NCBI RefSeq assembly: GCF_000282455.1 | Contig: NZ_AKJG01000150.1 | Span: 1 to 64,000, forward strand | From: Pseudomonas sp. GM74 | GTDB taxonomy: Bacteria; Pseudomonadota; Gammaproteobacteria; Pseudomonadales; Pseudomonadaceae | Direction: 5' to 3' | DNA length: 64,000 bases | Part shown: in pieces, positions 51,912 through 60,386 of the stretch | Position numbering within the stretch: position 1 is the first letter of the stretch | Layout of the letters: the number at the start of each line of letters is the position of its first letter | Notes under the pieces: model-generated | The model's database searches: none | Told to the model about the DNA's origin: nothing | Seen by the model: only the letters and a program-made list of their open reading frames with translations | Translations under genes and position numbers: made by a program

Positions 51912-52012
51912 TGTGGGAGTGGGCTTGCTCGCGAAAAACCGTAACAGCACCGTGTTTATCCAGGCTGTACGCGTCATCGTTGACACCTTTCGCGAGCAAG
52001 CCCGCTCCCACA
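51912..52012. repeat. REPIN-like doublet, family A (copy 12)
   Basis: A 101-bp doublet. The left arm has one change in its outer part (GGGAGTGGG for GGGAGCGGG), and the right arm is intact. Confidence 0.87.
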
Positions 52013-52056
52013 AGTGAAGCAGCCTGGGGTGGTTAACCCCAAGCATAGTCAAACCT

Positions 52057-53208
52057 TTACTTGATGGTCAGGGCTTCCAGTTTGCCGCTGTTGCCATACA
52101 CATAAATCGTGTCACCCACCACCAGCGGACGAGCACGCAGGCCGTCGCTGTCGATGCGCTCGCGGCCGACGAAACGACCGTCCACCTGACTCAGCAGGTG
52201 CAGGTAACCTTCCAGGTCACCGATTGCAACGTAGCTGGAGAACACTTCCGGAGCCGACAGTTGACGGCGGGCCAGCGAGTCGTTGCTCCACAAGGCTGTG
52301 GTGGAACGCTCGTCGACGCCTTCAACGGTGCCCGAAGACAGGCTCACATACACGGTACCGAAACCCTGGGCGACACCGGCATAGCTGGAAGCATCACGCT
52401 GCCAGAGCTGACGGCCGCTTTGCAAGTCCAGAGCGGCAACGCGACCCTGATAGCTGGCGACATACAGCGTCTCGCCCGACAGCAGCAAGCCACCGTCGAT
52501 ATCGACCACGCGCTCCAGCTCCGAACGACCTTGCGGGATCGCTACGCGCTGTTCCCACACCGGTACGCCGTTGGAGATGTCCACGGCAACCACTTTACCG
52601 GTCGACAGGCCAGCCACCGCGAGGCGGTTGGTCACGATCGGCGCACTGGTACCACGCAGGGTCAGTACCGCAGGCGTGCTGTCATAGATCCAGCGACGGT
52701 TACCGGTGGAGGCATCCAGGCCGATCAGACGATCATCCTGGGTCTGAACCACCACGACGTCACCGTTGTTGGCTGGCGGCGCCAGTACTTCGCTGGACAC
52801 GCGAGCGCGCCACTTTTCTTCACCGTTGATGGCGTCCAGGGCAACGATTTCACCCTTGATCGTACCGATGGTGACCAGACCGTAACCGACACCAACGGCG
52901 CCGGAGACAGGCAGTTCGAGGTCTTTCTTCCATTTGACATCGCCGGTGTTGCGATCCATCGCCATCAACACGCCAGTGACGTCGGCGGCATAGATGGTAT
53001 CGCCATCGATGGCCGGAACCAGCATGTTGTAGGTTTCGCCCTGACCGTCACCGATCGAACGACTCCATTGCTTGTGCAGAACCACTTCTTCTTTGAAGTC
53101 GGTCAACTCGGCTGGTGGCAATTCTTTTTTGCTGTTGCTGCTGCAACCCGCGGCCAAAATGGCCAGGGCCAGCAATGCTGCATGTTTCCAACGAATCACG
53201 TCACGCAT
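52057..53208 (-). CDS. bamB: Outer-membrane assembly factor BamB
   Basis: A lipoprotein of the BAM complex, which inserts beta-barrel proteins. It has 383 residues: lipobox LAILAAGCSS near residue 24, then an eight-bladed PQQ-type propeller with repeated motifs (DGDTIYAADVTGVLMAMDRNTG; GLVTIGTIKGEIVALDAINGE; GTVYVSLSSGTVEGVD). The ATG at 53208 overlaps yfgM; a GTG at 53199 would also keep the signal peptide. Confidence 0.95.
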   Translation of the reverse strand: MRDVIRWKHAALLALAILAAGCSSNSKKELPPAELTDFKEEVVLHKQWSRSIGDGQGETYNMLVPAIDGDTIYAADVTGVLMAMDRNTGDVKWKKDLELPVSGAVGVGYGLVTIGTIKGEIVALDAINGEEKWRARVSSEVLAPPANNGDVVVVQTQDDRLIGLDASTGNRRWIYDSTPAVLTLRGTSAPIVTNRLAVAGLSTGKVVAVDISNGVPVWEQRVAIPQGRSELERVVDIDGGLLLSGETLYVASYQGRVAALDLQSGRQLWQRDASSYAGVAQGFGTVYVSLSSGTVEGVDERSTTALWSNDSLARRQLSAPEVFSSYVAIGDLEGYLHLLSQVDGRFVGRERIDSDGLRARPLVVGDTIYVYGNSGKLEALTIK

Positions 53209-53842
53209 CCCCTTTGGCCAGGTCGTCCAGCTTGATTTGCAGGCCACCGACCGCCGCTTCATCCGACAGTGCCGCCTTGGCTTTTTGATACGCCGCGCTC
53301 GCCTCGTCGGTACGACCCAACTGCACCAGCAGGTCGCCCTTGAGCTCTTCGCGAGTGGCCAGGAATGCCTTGTCGGCATCGCCTTCGAGAAGCTTCAGTG
53401 CTTCGTCGGCCTTGTTCTGCGCGCCGAGTACCTGGGCCAGACGCTGACGGGCGATTTCGCCCAGCGCCGGGTTGGCCGGTTTGGCGACAATGGCTTTGAG
53501 TTCGCTGGCCGCGTCGTCCAGCTTGCCGCTGTCGACCGCAACCTTGGCCACGAACAGGCTGCCGTACTGCGCGTAGGCGCTGCCGCCGAACTCGCTGTTG
53601 AGCTTGCCGGCCAGGTCCGAAACACGGGCCGCATCAGGCTTGCCGTCAGGCGTCAGCGTGGTTTCGAGCAATTGCTGATAGAGAATCGAGGCGCCTTGCG
53701 ACTGATTGCTCTGATACTTGTGGAACGCCTGCCAGCCGAACACGATGACCAGCGCCAATAGGCCGCCAGTGACCAGGGGCTTACCGTTGCGTGACCACCA
53801 TTCCTTCAATTCCATCAAATGTTCGTCTTCGGTACTCGACAC
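53201..53842 (-). CDS. yfgM: YfgM family ancillary SecYEG subunit
   Basis: A 213-residue inner-membrane protein: a short N-terminal cytosolic part, one transmembrane helix (PLVTGGLLALVIVFGW, about 22-38), and a periplasmic TPR-like helical domain (LLETTLTPDGKPDAARVSDLAGKL..). In E. coli YfgM pairs with PpiD at the translocon. The GTG start and overlap with bamB point to coupled translation. Confidence 0.9.
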   Translation of the reverse strand: MSSTEDEHLMELKEWWSRNGKPLVTGGLLALVIVFGWQAFHKYQSNQSQGASILYQQLLETTLTPDGKPDAARVSDLAGKLNSEFGGSAYAQYGSLFVAKVAVDSGKLDDAASELKAIVAKPANPALGEIARQRLAQVLGAQNKADEALKLLEGDADKAFLATREELKGDLLVQLGRTDEASAAYQKAKAALSDEAAVGGLQIKLDDLAKGDA

Positions 53843-53883
53843 CCCAATACTCCTTAATCGCTAATTCGGCTGTTTAGACAGCT

Positions 53884-55173
53884 TCAACCCTGCACGACGC
53901 AGGTGGCCAGGTGTGCAGCAAGCGCATCCCAGGCAATGCTTTGTTGTTCGCCCTGGCCACGCAGGGGTTTGAAACCTACCACTTGCTGGGCCATTTCGTC
54001 GTCACCGAGGATCAGCGCGTACAGCGCACCGCTCTTGTCGGCCTTCTTGAACTGGCTTTTGAAACTGCCGGCGCCGGCATTCACTTGCAGGCGCAGGTTG
54101 GGCAACTGGTCGCGAACCCGCTCCGCCAGGGTCAGGCCAGCCAGTTCGGCGGCTTCACCGAAGGCGCAGAGGTAGACGTCGACCTGACGGGAGATCTCTT
54201 GCGGGATCTGCTCCAGGGTTTCCAGCAACAGCACCAGTCGTTCGATGCCCATGGCAAAGCCAACGCCGGCGGTCGGTTTGCCGCCCATCTGCTCCACCAG
54301 GCCGTCGTAACGGCCACCGGCACATACGGTACCCTGGGCGCCGAGTTTGTCGGTGACCCATTCGAAAACGGTCTTGCTGTAGTAATCCAGCCCGCGAACC
54401 AGTTTCGGGTTGATCACGTAGGGAATGCCGGCGGCGTCCAGGCGAGCCTTGAGGCCTTCGAAGTGCACGCGGGATTCTTCGTCGAGGTAATCGGCCATTT
54501 TCGGCGCATCGACCAGAATCGCCTGTGTCTCGGCGTTCTTGGTGTCCAGGACCCGCAACGGGTTGGTCTTCAGGCGGCGCTGGCTGTCTTCGTCCAGTTT
54601 GTCCAGATGCCGGGACAGGAACTCGACCAGAGCTTCGCGATAACGACCACGGGATTCGCTGGTGCCCAGGCTGTTGAGCTCGAGCTTGACCGCATCGCGG
54701 ATGCCCAGTTCGCCCCACAGGCGCCAGGTCAGCACGATCAGTTCGGCGTCGATGTCCGGGCCGTCGAGGTTGAATACTTCGACACCGATCTGGTGAAACT
54801 GGCGATAACGGCCTTTCTGCGGACGCTCGTGACGGAACATCGGGCCGATGTACCAGAGTTTCTGAACCTGGCCGCCGCCGGTGATGCCGTGTTCCAGCAC
54901 CGCGCGCACACAGGCCGCCGTGCCTTCGGGGCGCAGGGTCAGGGAGTCGCCGTTGCGGTCGTCGAAGGTGTACATCTCTTTTTCGACGATGTCGGTCACT
55001 TCACCGATGGAACGCTTGAACAGTTCGGTGAACTCGACGATCGGCATGCGGATCTGCTTGTAACCGTAGTTATCCAGCAGGCGCGAAACGGTGCCTTCGA
55101 AATGACGCCACAGGGGAGTCTGTTCGGGCAGGATATCGTTCATGCCACGAATGGCTTGCAGAGACTTGCTCAC
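53884..55173 (-). CDS. hisS: Histidyl-tRNA synthetase
   Basis: Class II aminoacyl-tRNA synthetase; charges tRNA-His. It has 429 residues: N-terminus LQAIRGMNDILPEQTPLW, motif 2 GPMFRHERPQKGRYRQFHQ, His-A motif LVRGLDYYSKTVFE, motif 3 GVGFAMGIERLVLLLE, and the anticodon-binding domain at the C-terminus. Confidence 0.98.
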   Translation of the reverse strand: MSKSLQAIRGMNDILPEQTPLWRHFEGTVSRLLDNYGYKQIRMPIVEFTELFKRSIGEVTDIVEKEMYTFDDRNGDSLTLRPEGTAACVRAVLEHGITGGGQVQKLWYIGPMFRHERPQKGRYRQFHQIGVEVFNLDGPDIDAELIVLTWRLWGELGIRDAVKLELNSLGTSESRGRYREALVEFLSRHLDKLDEDSQRRLKTNPLRVLDTKNAETQAILVDAPKMADYLDEESRVHFEGLKARLDAAGIPYVINPKLVRGLDYYSKTVFEWVTDKLGAQGTVCAGGRYDGLVEQMGGKPTAGVGFAMGIERLVLLLETLEQIPQEISRQVDVYLCAFGEAAELAGLTLAERVRDQLPNLRLQVNAGAGSFKSQFKKADKSGALYALILGDDEMAQQVVGFKPLRGQGEQQSIAWDALAAHLATCVVQG

Positions 55174-55211
55174 TTAAATTCCTTAATTCGTTCGGCTCTT
55201 TTTAGCCAGGC

Positions 55212-56321
55212 TTAGCCGCGCGCAATAACGGCAGCGTCAGCTTCGACCTTTTCGGCCGCCTTCTGCCGGATCAAGCGCTCAAGCTCATCCACCAGATTGT
55301 CATTCGTCAGCTTCTGCGACGGCTTGCCGTCGATGTAAATCAGGTTCGGCGTGCCGCCGGTCAAGCCGATATGGGCTTCCTTGGCTTCGCCCGGGCCGTT
55401 GACCACGCAACCGATCACCGCGACATCCAGCGGCACCAGCAAATCCTCGAGGCGCCCTTCCAGCTCGTTCATGGTCTTGACCACATCGAAGTTCTGCCGC
55501 GAGCAGCTCGGGCAGGCGATGAAGTTGATGCCACGGGAACGCAGGTGCAGGGATTTGAGAATGTCGTAGCCGACTTTCACTTCCTCGACCGGGTCGGCCG
55601 CCAACGAGATGCGGATAGTATCGCCAATCCCTTCGGCGAGCAGCATACCGAGGCCCACGGCAGATTTCACCGTGCCGGAACGCAAACCACCGGCTTCGGT
55701 GATGCCCAGGTGCAGCGGCTGGACGATTTCCTTGGCCAGCAGGCGGTAGGCTTCGACGGCCATGAACACGTCGGAGGCTTTCACGCTGACCTTGAAGTCC
55801 TGGAAGTTCAGGCGTTCAAGGTGCTCGACGTGGCGCAAGGCAGACTCGACCAGCGCCGCCGGCGTCGGCTCGCCGTATTTCTTTTGCAGGTCTTTTTCCA
55901 GGGAACCGGCGTTCACGCCGATACGGATCGGGATCCCGCGGTCACGGGCGGCATCGACCACCGCGCGCACACGGTCTTCGCGACCGATATTGCCCGGGTT
56001 GATCCGCAGGCAATCGACACCCAGTTCAGCTACGCGCAAGGCGATCCGGTAGTCGAAGTGAATGTCGGCAACCAGGGGCACCTTGACCAGCTGCTTGATC
56101 TTGCCGAAGGCTTCGGCGGCATCCATGTCCGGTACGGAAACCCGCACGATATCGACGCCGGCCGCTTCCAGGCGATTGATTTGCGCGACCGTGGCCGCGA
56201 CATCGTTGGTGTCGCTGTTGGTCATGCTCTGCACAGCGATAGGCGCATCGCCGCCAACAGGCACGTTACCGACCCAGATCTTGCGGGATTCGCGACGTTT
56301 GATTGGAGATTCGCCGTGCAT
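55212..56321 (-). CDS. ispG: 4-hydroxy-3-methylbut-2-enyl diphosphate synthase
   Basis: Penultimate [4Fe-4S] enzyme of the MEP isoprenoid pathway. It has 369 residues: a TIM barrel (IAVQSMTNSDTNDVAATVAQI; LRINPGNIG) and a C-terminal cluster domain with CPSCSRQNFDV and AVIGCVVNGPGEAK, supplying the three ligand cysteines. It lies 3 bp after rodZ. Confidence 0.97.
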   Translation of the reverse strand: MHGESPIKRRESRKIWVGNVPVGGDAPIAVQSMTNSDTNDVAATVAQINRLEAAGVDIVRVSVPDMDAAEAFGKIKQLVKVPLVADIHFDYRIALRVAELGVDCLRINPGNIGREDRVRAVVDAARDRGIPIRIGVNAGSLEKDLQKKYGEPTPAALVESALRHVEHLERLNFQDFKVSVKASDVFMAVEAYRLLAKEIVQPLHLGITEAGGLRSGTVKSAVGLGMLLAEGIGDTIRISLAADPVEEVKVGYDILKSLHLRSRGINFIACPSCSRQNFDVVKTMNELEGRLEDLLVPLDVAVIGCVVNGPGEAKEAHIGLTGGTPNLIYIDGKPSQKLTNDNLVDELERLIRQKAAEKVEADAAVIARG

Positions 56322-56324
56322 GAC

Positions 56325-57368
56325 TTATTGACCCAACTTCAGGCGAGCAGTCTCGCCACTGGTGAACGGAGCGACATCAACCGGCTGGCCGTTGTAGCTG
56401 ACCTGAGCGCCGCGGGCAAAGCCCAGACGCACGGCGAACGGTGGTTTGCCATTGACTGCCAGGCTGTCGCCTTTGCGTTTGAGACCGCTGAACAGCACCT
56501 TGCCGCTACCGTCGGTCACTTGTGTCCAGCAATCGGAGGTGAACTGCACCTGAACCTGGCCTTGACCGGCCACTGGCGCGGCTTGCGCTGGAGCAGGAGC
56601 AACAGGGGCTGCCGGTGCAGTCGTAACCGGGGCTGGAACAACTGGAGCTGCCGGAGCCGGAGTTGCCGGGGCCACCGGCGCTGCGACAACGGGCGCGGTG
56701 GTGTGCGCGGGTGCAGCTGGCGTGGTCGGCGCTGCCGGGGTGGCTGGCGCAGTCGATTGAGTCTGAGCCTGCTCTGGTGCTTCAGCCGGAACGTCGGCCT
56801 GTGGCAGCGCAAGGGCGGTTCCGCCGTCAGTCTGACCTTCCGCGACGGCCTGGTCTTCCGGCTCGTCCAGCGGATGAATCTGTGTCGTACCGTCGGCACC
56901 TTCGACTTCAACGTGCTCTGGTGCCAGACCGATCAGGTCCTTGGTGCGCATCGAGGTCTGATCCTGCCACCAGACGAAACCGCCACCGATCACCGCGACC
57001 AGCAACAGCAGGCTGACGATTCGCAAAATGGTGTGGGAAACCCGGACCGGCTCTTCAATACGACCCAGGCTGTGGACATTGCTGCCCTGGGAATCGGTAC
57101 CGGTGGACTGATCGAATTGCTGGACCAGAACGGCCTGGTCCATGCCGAGCAATTTGGCATAGGCGCGAATGTACCCGCGGGCAAAAGTATGCCCGGGCAG
57201 CTTGTCGAAGGCGCCGGCTTCCAGATTGCTCAGGGAAGTGGTGGTGAGGTTGAGCTTGAGGGCCACTTCGGCCAGCGACCAGCCATTGCTTTCGCGGGCC
57301 TGGCGCAAAGTCTCACCGGGGTTTACGCGATTCGCTGCTACAACTTCGGGATGCGCCGCTTTCATCAT
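56325..57368 (-). CDS. rodZ: RodZ-type cytoskeletal protein
   Basis: A membrane protein linking MreB to the cell-wall elongation machinery. It has 347 residues: a cytosolic HTH domain (GETLRQARESNGWSLAEVALKLNLTTTSLSNLE), a transmembrane helix (about 110-135), a long Pro/Ala/Val/Thr-rich periplasmic linker (about 190-265) and a C-terminal DUF4115 domain (QFTSDCWTQVTDGSGKVLFSGL). Its start overlaps the pilW stop. Confidence 0.94.
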   Translation of the reverse strand: MMKAAHPEVVAANRVNPGETLRQARESNGWSLAEVALKLNLTTTSLSNLEAGAFDKLPGHTFARGYIRAYAKLLGMDQAVLVQQFDQSTGTDSQGSNVHSLGRIEEPVRVSHTILRIVSLLLLVAVIGGGFVWWQDQTSMRTKDLIGLAPEHVEVEGADGTTQIHPLDEPEDQAVAEGQTDGGTALALPQADVPAEAPEQAQTQSTAPATPAAPTTPAAPAHTTAPVVAAPVAPATPAPAAPVVPAPVTTAPAAPVAPAPAQAAPVAGQGQVQVQFTSDCWTQVTDGSGKVLFSGLKRKGDSLAVNGKPPFAVRLGFARGAQVSYNGQPVDVAPFTSGETARLKLGQ

Positions 57369-58123
57369 TGCTCCGACAGGTATTGCTGATATTCCGGCGT
57401 ACCGGGATAGAGTCTTTTTAGTTGCAGGCCTGCACTTGCGGCCTTGTCGCGGTCGTCGAACACTTTTGCCAGCCGAACGCCGAGCAATAGACTACGTGCA
57501 TTTTGTTCGGAGAGCTGGCTAAAACGGTCGTAATAGTCACGCGCGGGCACATAATGCCTGTCTTCGTAAGACAACTCAGCCATTTCCAGCAATGCACGTG
57601 GTTGTTGGCGATTCAGGCGCAGGGCTTTTTCCAGTTGCTGTTGGGCCAAATCGCGCTGACCGAGCATCGCAGCGGTCATACCCAGGTTCTCGAACACCCG
57701 CGAACGCTCAGGATACAGGGTATCGGCAGCGGCTTGTTCAAAGCGCTCGTAGGCTTCCTTGTAACGTTTCTGCTCGAACAAAAAACTGCCGTAGTTATTG
57801 AGGATTCGTGCATCGGCGGGACGGGAAGCCAGCGCCTTGCGAAAATGCTCGTCGGCAAGTTCCGGTTCCATCTCGGCCTGGAACACCAACCCCAGCGCCG
57901 CATTGGCATCCGGGTCGGAGTCATCCAGCTCCAGCGCTTTCTTCAGTGGAACCTTGGCACGCTCGGTCATGCCTTGTTGCAAATACCCGATACCGAGTTG
58001 CACATAGGCCTCACGCGCTTCATCACGGCCCTTGCTGGTCTTCATCGGGTTGTAATCGCCCGAAAGCACGCAGCCAGCACACAGGCTGGCCAACAGCAAA
58101 AGCAGCGCAAAGCGCAGGGACAT
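57365..58123 (-). CDS. pilW: Type IV pilus biogenesis/stability protein PilW (PilF)
   Basis: An outer-membrane lipoprotein that localises and assembles the PilQ secretin. It has 252 residues: lipobox LASLCAGCV near residue 18, then about six TPR repeats (YVQLGIGYLQQGMTERAKVPLKKALELD.. ; ANAALGLVFQAEMEPELADEHFRKALAS). It is PilF in P. aeruginosa nomenclature. It lies between rodZ and rlmN in one transcript. Confidence 0.95.
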   Translation of the reverse strand: MSLRFALLLLLASLCAGCVLSGDYNPMKTSKGRDEAREAYVQLGIGYLQQGMTERAKVPLKKALELDDSDPDANAALGLVFQAEMEPELADEHFRKALASRPADARILNNYGSFLFEQKRYKEAYERFEQAAADTLYPERSRVFENLGMTAAMLGQRDLAQQQLEKALRLNRQQPRALLEMAELSYEDRHYVPARDYYDRFSQLSEQNARSLLLGVRLAKVFDDRDKAASAGLQLKRLYPGTPEYQQYLSEQ

Positions 58124-58139
58124 AGAGATCCTCTCTCGG

Positions 58140-59285
58140 TTACTTATTCGCAGCGTCTTGAGCCATATCGTTTTCGGCGTTCAGTTCACGCACGGCGATA
58201 TAACGTTCGCTGCGACGGGTGCGATCCAGCACCTGCCCTACCAATTGACCACAGGCCGCATCGATGTCTTCACCACGGGTGGTGCGGACAGTGACGTTGA
58301 AACCGGCATGATGAAGCTGATCCTGGAAACGCCGAATGGCGTTGTTGCTCGGGCGCTCGTAACCGGAGTGCGGGAACGGGTTGAACGGGATCAGGTTGAT
58401 CTTGCACGGGATGTTCTTGAGCAGCTCGATCATTTCCACGGCGTGCTCGACCTTGTCGTTGATGTCTTTGAGCAAGGTGTATTCGATGGTCAGCACGCGC
58501 TTTTCGCCGAGATTCGACATATAGCGCTGGCACGACTCGAGCAGCATCTTAAGCGGATACTTCTTGTTGATCGGCACCAATTGGTTACGCAATGCGTCAT
58601 TCGGTGCGTGCAGGGACAACGCCAGGGAGACGTCGATGTGCTTGGAGAGCTCATCGATCATCGGCACCACGCCGGAGGTCGACAGGGTCACACGGCGCTT
58701 GGAAATGCCGTAGCCCAGGTCGTCCATCATCAAATGCATGGCCGCGACGACGTTGTCGAAGTTCAGCAGCGGCTCACCCATGCCCATCATCACCACGTTG
58801 GTGATGGCACGGTCGACGGTTGCCGGGACGCTGCCAAAGGATTTGTTGGCAATCCACACCTGGCCGATGACTTCGGCGGCGGTGAGGTTGCTGTTGAAGC
58901 CTTGCTTGCCGGTGGAGCAGAAACTGCAATCCAGGGCACAGCCTGCCTGGGACGAAACGCACAAGGTGCCGCGCTTGCCCTGGGGAATGTACACGGTCTC
59001 GACGCAGCTGCCGGACGCCACACGCACCACCCACTTGCGGGTGCCGTCGCTGGAGATGTCCTCGCTGACCACTTCCGGACCACGGACCTCGGCAACAGAC
59101 TTGAGCTTTTCGCGCAAGGCCTTGCTGACGTTCGTCATGGCATCGAAATCATCGACACCAAAGTGGTGAATCCATTTCATTACCTGACCGGCACGGAAAC
59201 GCTTCTCCCCGATTGAGTCGAAGAATTTTTCCATTTCCAGCTGGGTCAGACCCAGCAGGTTAGTTTTTACAGTCGATGTAGTCAT
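58140..59285 (-). CDS. rlmN: Dual-specificity RNA methyltransferase RlmN
   Basis: Radical-SAM enzyme making m2A2503 in 23S rRNA and m2A37 in some tRNAs. It has 381 residues: the SAM cluster CALDCSFCSTGKQGF (C-x3-C-x2-C), MGMGEPLLNFDNV, and the conserved C-terminal Cys (EDIDAACGQL). Followed by pilW in the operon; ndk lies upstream. Confidence 0.97.
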   Translation of the reverse strand: MTTSTVKTNLLGLTQLEMEKFFDSIGEKRFRAGQVMKWIHHFGVDDFDAMTNVSKALREKLKSVAEVRGPEVVSEDISSDGTRKWVVRVASGSCVETVYIPQGKRGTLCVSSQAGCALDCSFCSTGKQGFNSNLTAAEVIGQVWIANKSFGSVPATVDRAITNVVMMGMGEPLLNFDNVVAAMHLMMDDLGYGISKRRVTLSTSGVVPMIDELSKHIDVSLALSLHAPNDALRNQLVPINKKYPLKMLLESCQRYMSNLGEKRVLTIEYTLLKDINDKVEHAVEMIELLKNIPCKINLIPFNPFPHSGYERPSNNAIRRFQDQLHHAGFNVTVRTTRGEDIDAACGQLVGQVLDRTRRSERYIAVRELNAENDMAQDAANK

Positions 59286-59313
59286 GGATTCACCTTCACT
59301 CTTAAGCCAATGC

Positions 59314-59739
59314 TTAGCGAGTGGTTACTTCAGTAGCTGCGAAGAAGTACGAGATTTCGCGAGCGGCAGCGGCTTCGGAGTCCGAACCGTGTACGGCGTT
59401 GGCGTCGATGGAGTCAGCGAAGTCAGCGCGGATGGTGCCGGCAGCAGCTTCTTTAGGGTTGGTAGCGCCCATCAGCTCACGATTCAGAGCGATAGCGTTC
59501 TCGCCTTCCAGAACCTGAACGACAACCGGACCGGAGATCATGAAAGCAACCAGGTCGTTGAAGAAACCACGAGCGCTGTGCTCAGCGTAGAAGCCTTCGG
59601 CTTCGGCTTTGGACAGTTGCTTGAGTTTCGAAGCTACAACGCGCAGGCCAGCTTTTTCGAAACGAGTGGTGATCTCGCCGATAACGTTTTTAGCAACGGC
59701 GTCAGGCTTGATGATGGAGAAAGTACGTTGAACAGCCAT
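59314..59739 (-). CDS. ndk: Nucleoside diphosphate kinase
   Basis: Balances NTP pools via a phospho-His intermediate. It has 141 residues: AVQRTFSIIKPDAVAKNV, with the active His in NAVHGSDSEAAAAREI. CTGGAG lies 8 bases before the ATG. Confidence 0.98.
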   Translation of the reverse strand: MAVQRTFSIIKPDAVAKNVIGEITTRFEKAGLRVVASKLKQLSKAEAEGFYAEHSARGFFNDLVAFMISGPVVVQVLEGENAIALNRELMGATNPKEAAAGTIRADFADSIDANAVHGSDSEAAAAREISYFFAATEVTTR

Positions 59740-59775
59740 GGTGTAACTCCAGAAACGGTAATTTACGAAAAATTA

Positions 59776-59798
59776 AACCCGCGAATTATACGCGGGTT
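59776..59798 (-). terminator. Terminator of the isc operon
   Basis: AACCCGCG / CGCGGGTT with a 7-base loop; the minus strand continues TTAATTTTT. It ends transcription after iscX and lies just upstream of ndk. Confidence 0.85.
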
Positions 59799-59827
59799 CT
59801 CGGGTATTGCCTAACCTGCGGCGTGGC

Positions 59828-60028
59828 TCAGTCGCGTTCTTCGATCCAGTGGGCCTGAATGGCCTCCAGGATCTTTTCGCCACAATGCTCAGGCATGTCG
59901 TCGAAATCGGGCAATTCCATCACCCATTTACGCAGATCGACGAAGTTGACCGACATAGGATCCACGTCGGGCTTGCTTTCAGCCAGCTGGATCGCGATCT
60001 CCAGCACATCAGTCCACTTGAGTTTCAT
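59828..60028 (-). CDS. iscX: Fe-S assembly protein IscX
   Basis: A small acidic protein that binds IscS and tunes Fe-S cluster assembly. It has 66 residues from MKLKWTDVLEIAIQLAE, followed by VNFVDLRKWVMELPDFDD and HWIEERD. It is the last gene of the isc operon. Confidence 0.95.
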   Translation of the reverse strand: MKLKWTDVLEIAIQLAESKPDVDPMSVNFVDLRKWVMELPDFDDMPEHCGEKILEAIQAHWIEERD

Positions 60029-60042
60029 GACAATTCCTTGAA

Positions 60043-60384
60043 TCAGTGCGGCGCTTCGGCGGCGTGGTTGAGCGAGTACTTCGGAATCTCGACCGTCAGG
60101 TCTTCGGTACCGACCTTGGCCTGGCACCCCAGGCGGGACTCGCGCTCAAGGCCCCAGGCCTTGTCAAGGTAGTCCTCTTCCAGCTCGTCAGCCTCTTCCA
60201 GCGAGTCGAAACCCTCGCGGATGATGCAGTGGCAGGTGGTGCAGGCGCAGACGCCGCCGCAAGCGCTTTCCATCTCGATGTGGTGCTCATGGGCCAGCTC
60301 GAGGATGGAAATACCTGTCTCAGCCTCAACAACCATGCCTTCGGGGCAAAACTTCTCGTGTGGCAGAAAAATGACCTGCGGCAT
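60043..60384 (-). CDS. fdx: ISC-type [2Fe-2S] ferredoxin
   Basis: The adrenodoxin-type ferredoxin that supplies electrons to Fe-S assembly. It has 113 residues: cluster motif CGGVCACTTCHC (C-x5-C-x2-C) and a later Cys in LGCQAKV. It lies between hscA and iscX. Confidence 0.97.
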   Translation of the reverse strand: MPQVIFLPHEKFCPEGMVVEAETGISILELAHEHHIEMESACGGVCACTTCHCIIREGFDSLEEADELEEDYLDKAWGLERESRLGCQAKVGTEDLTVEIPKYSLNHAAEAPH

Positions 60385-60386
60385 CG

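Noticed and set aside
11236..52012. Family A elements considered as CRISPR repeats
   Set aside because: They are dispersed, palindromic, one doublet per gap and have no regularly spaced unique spacers or cas genes.
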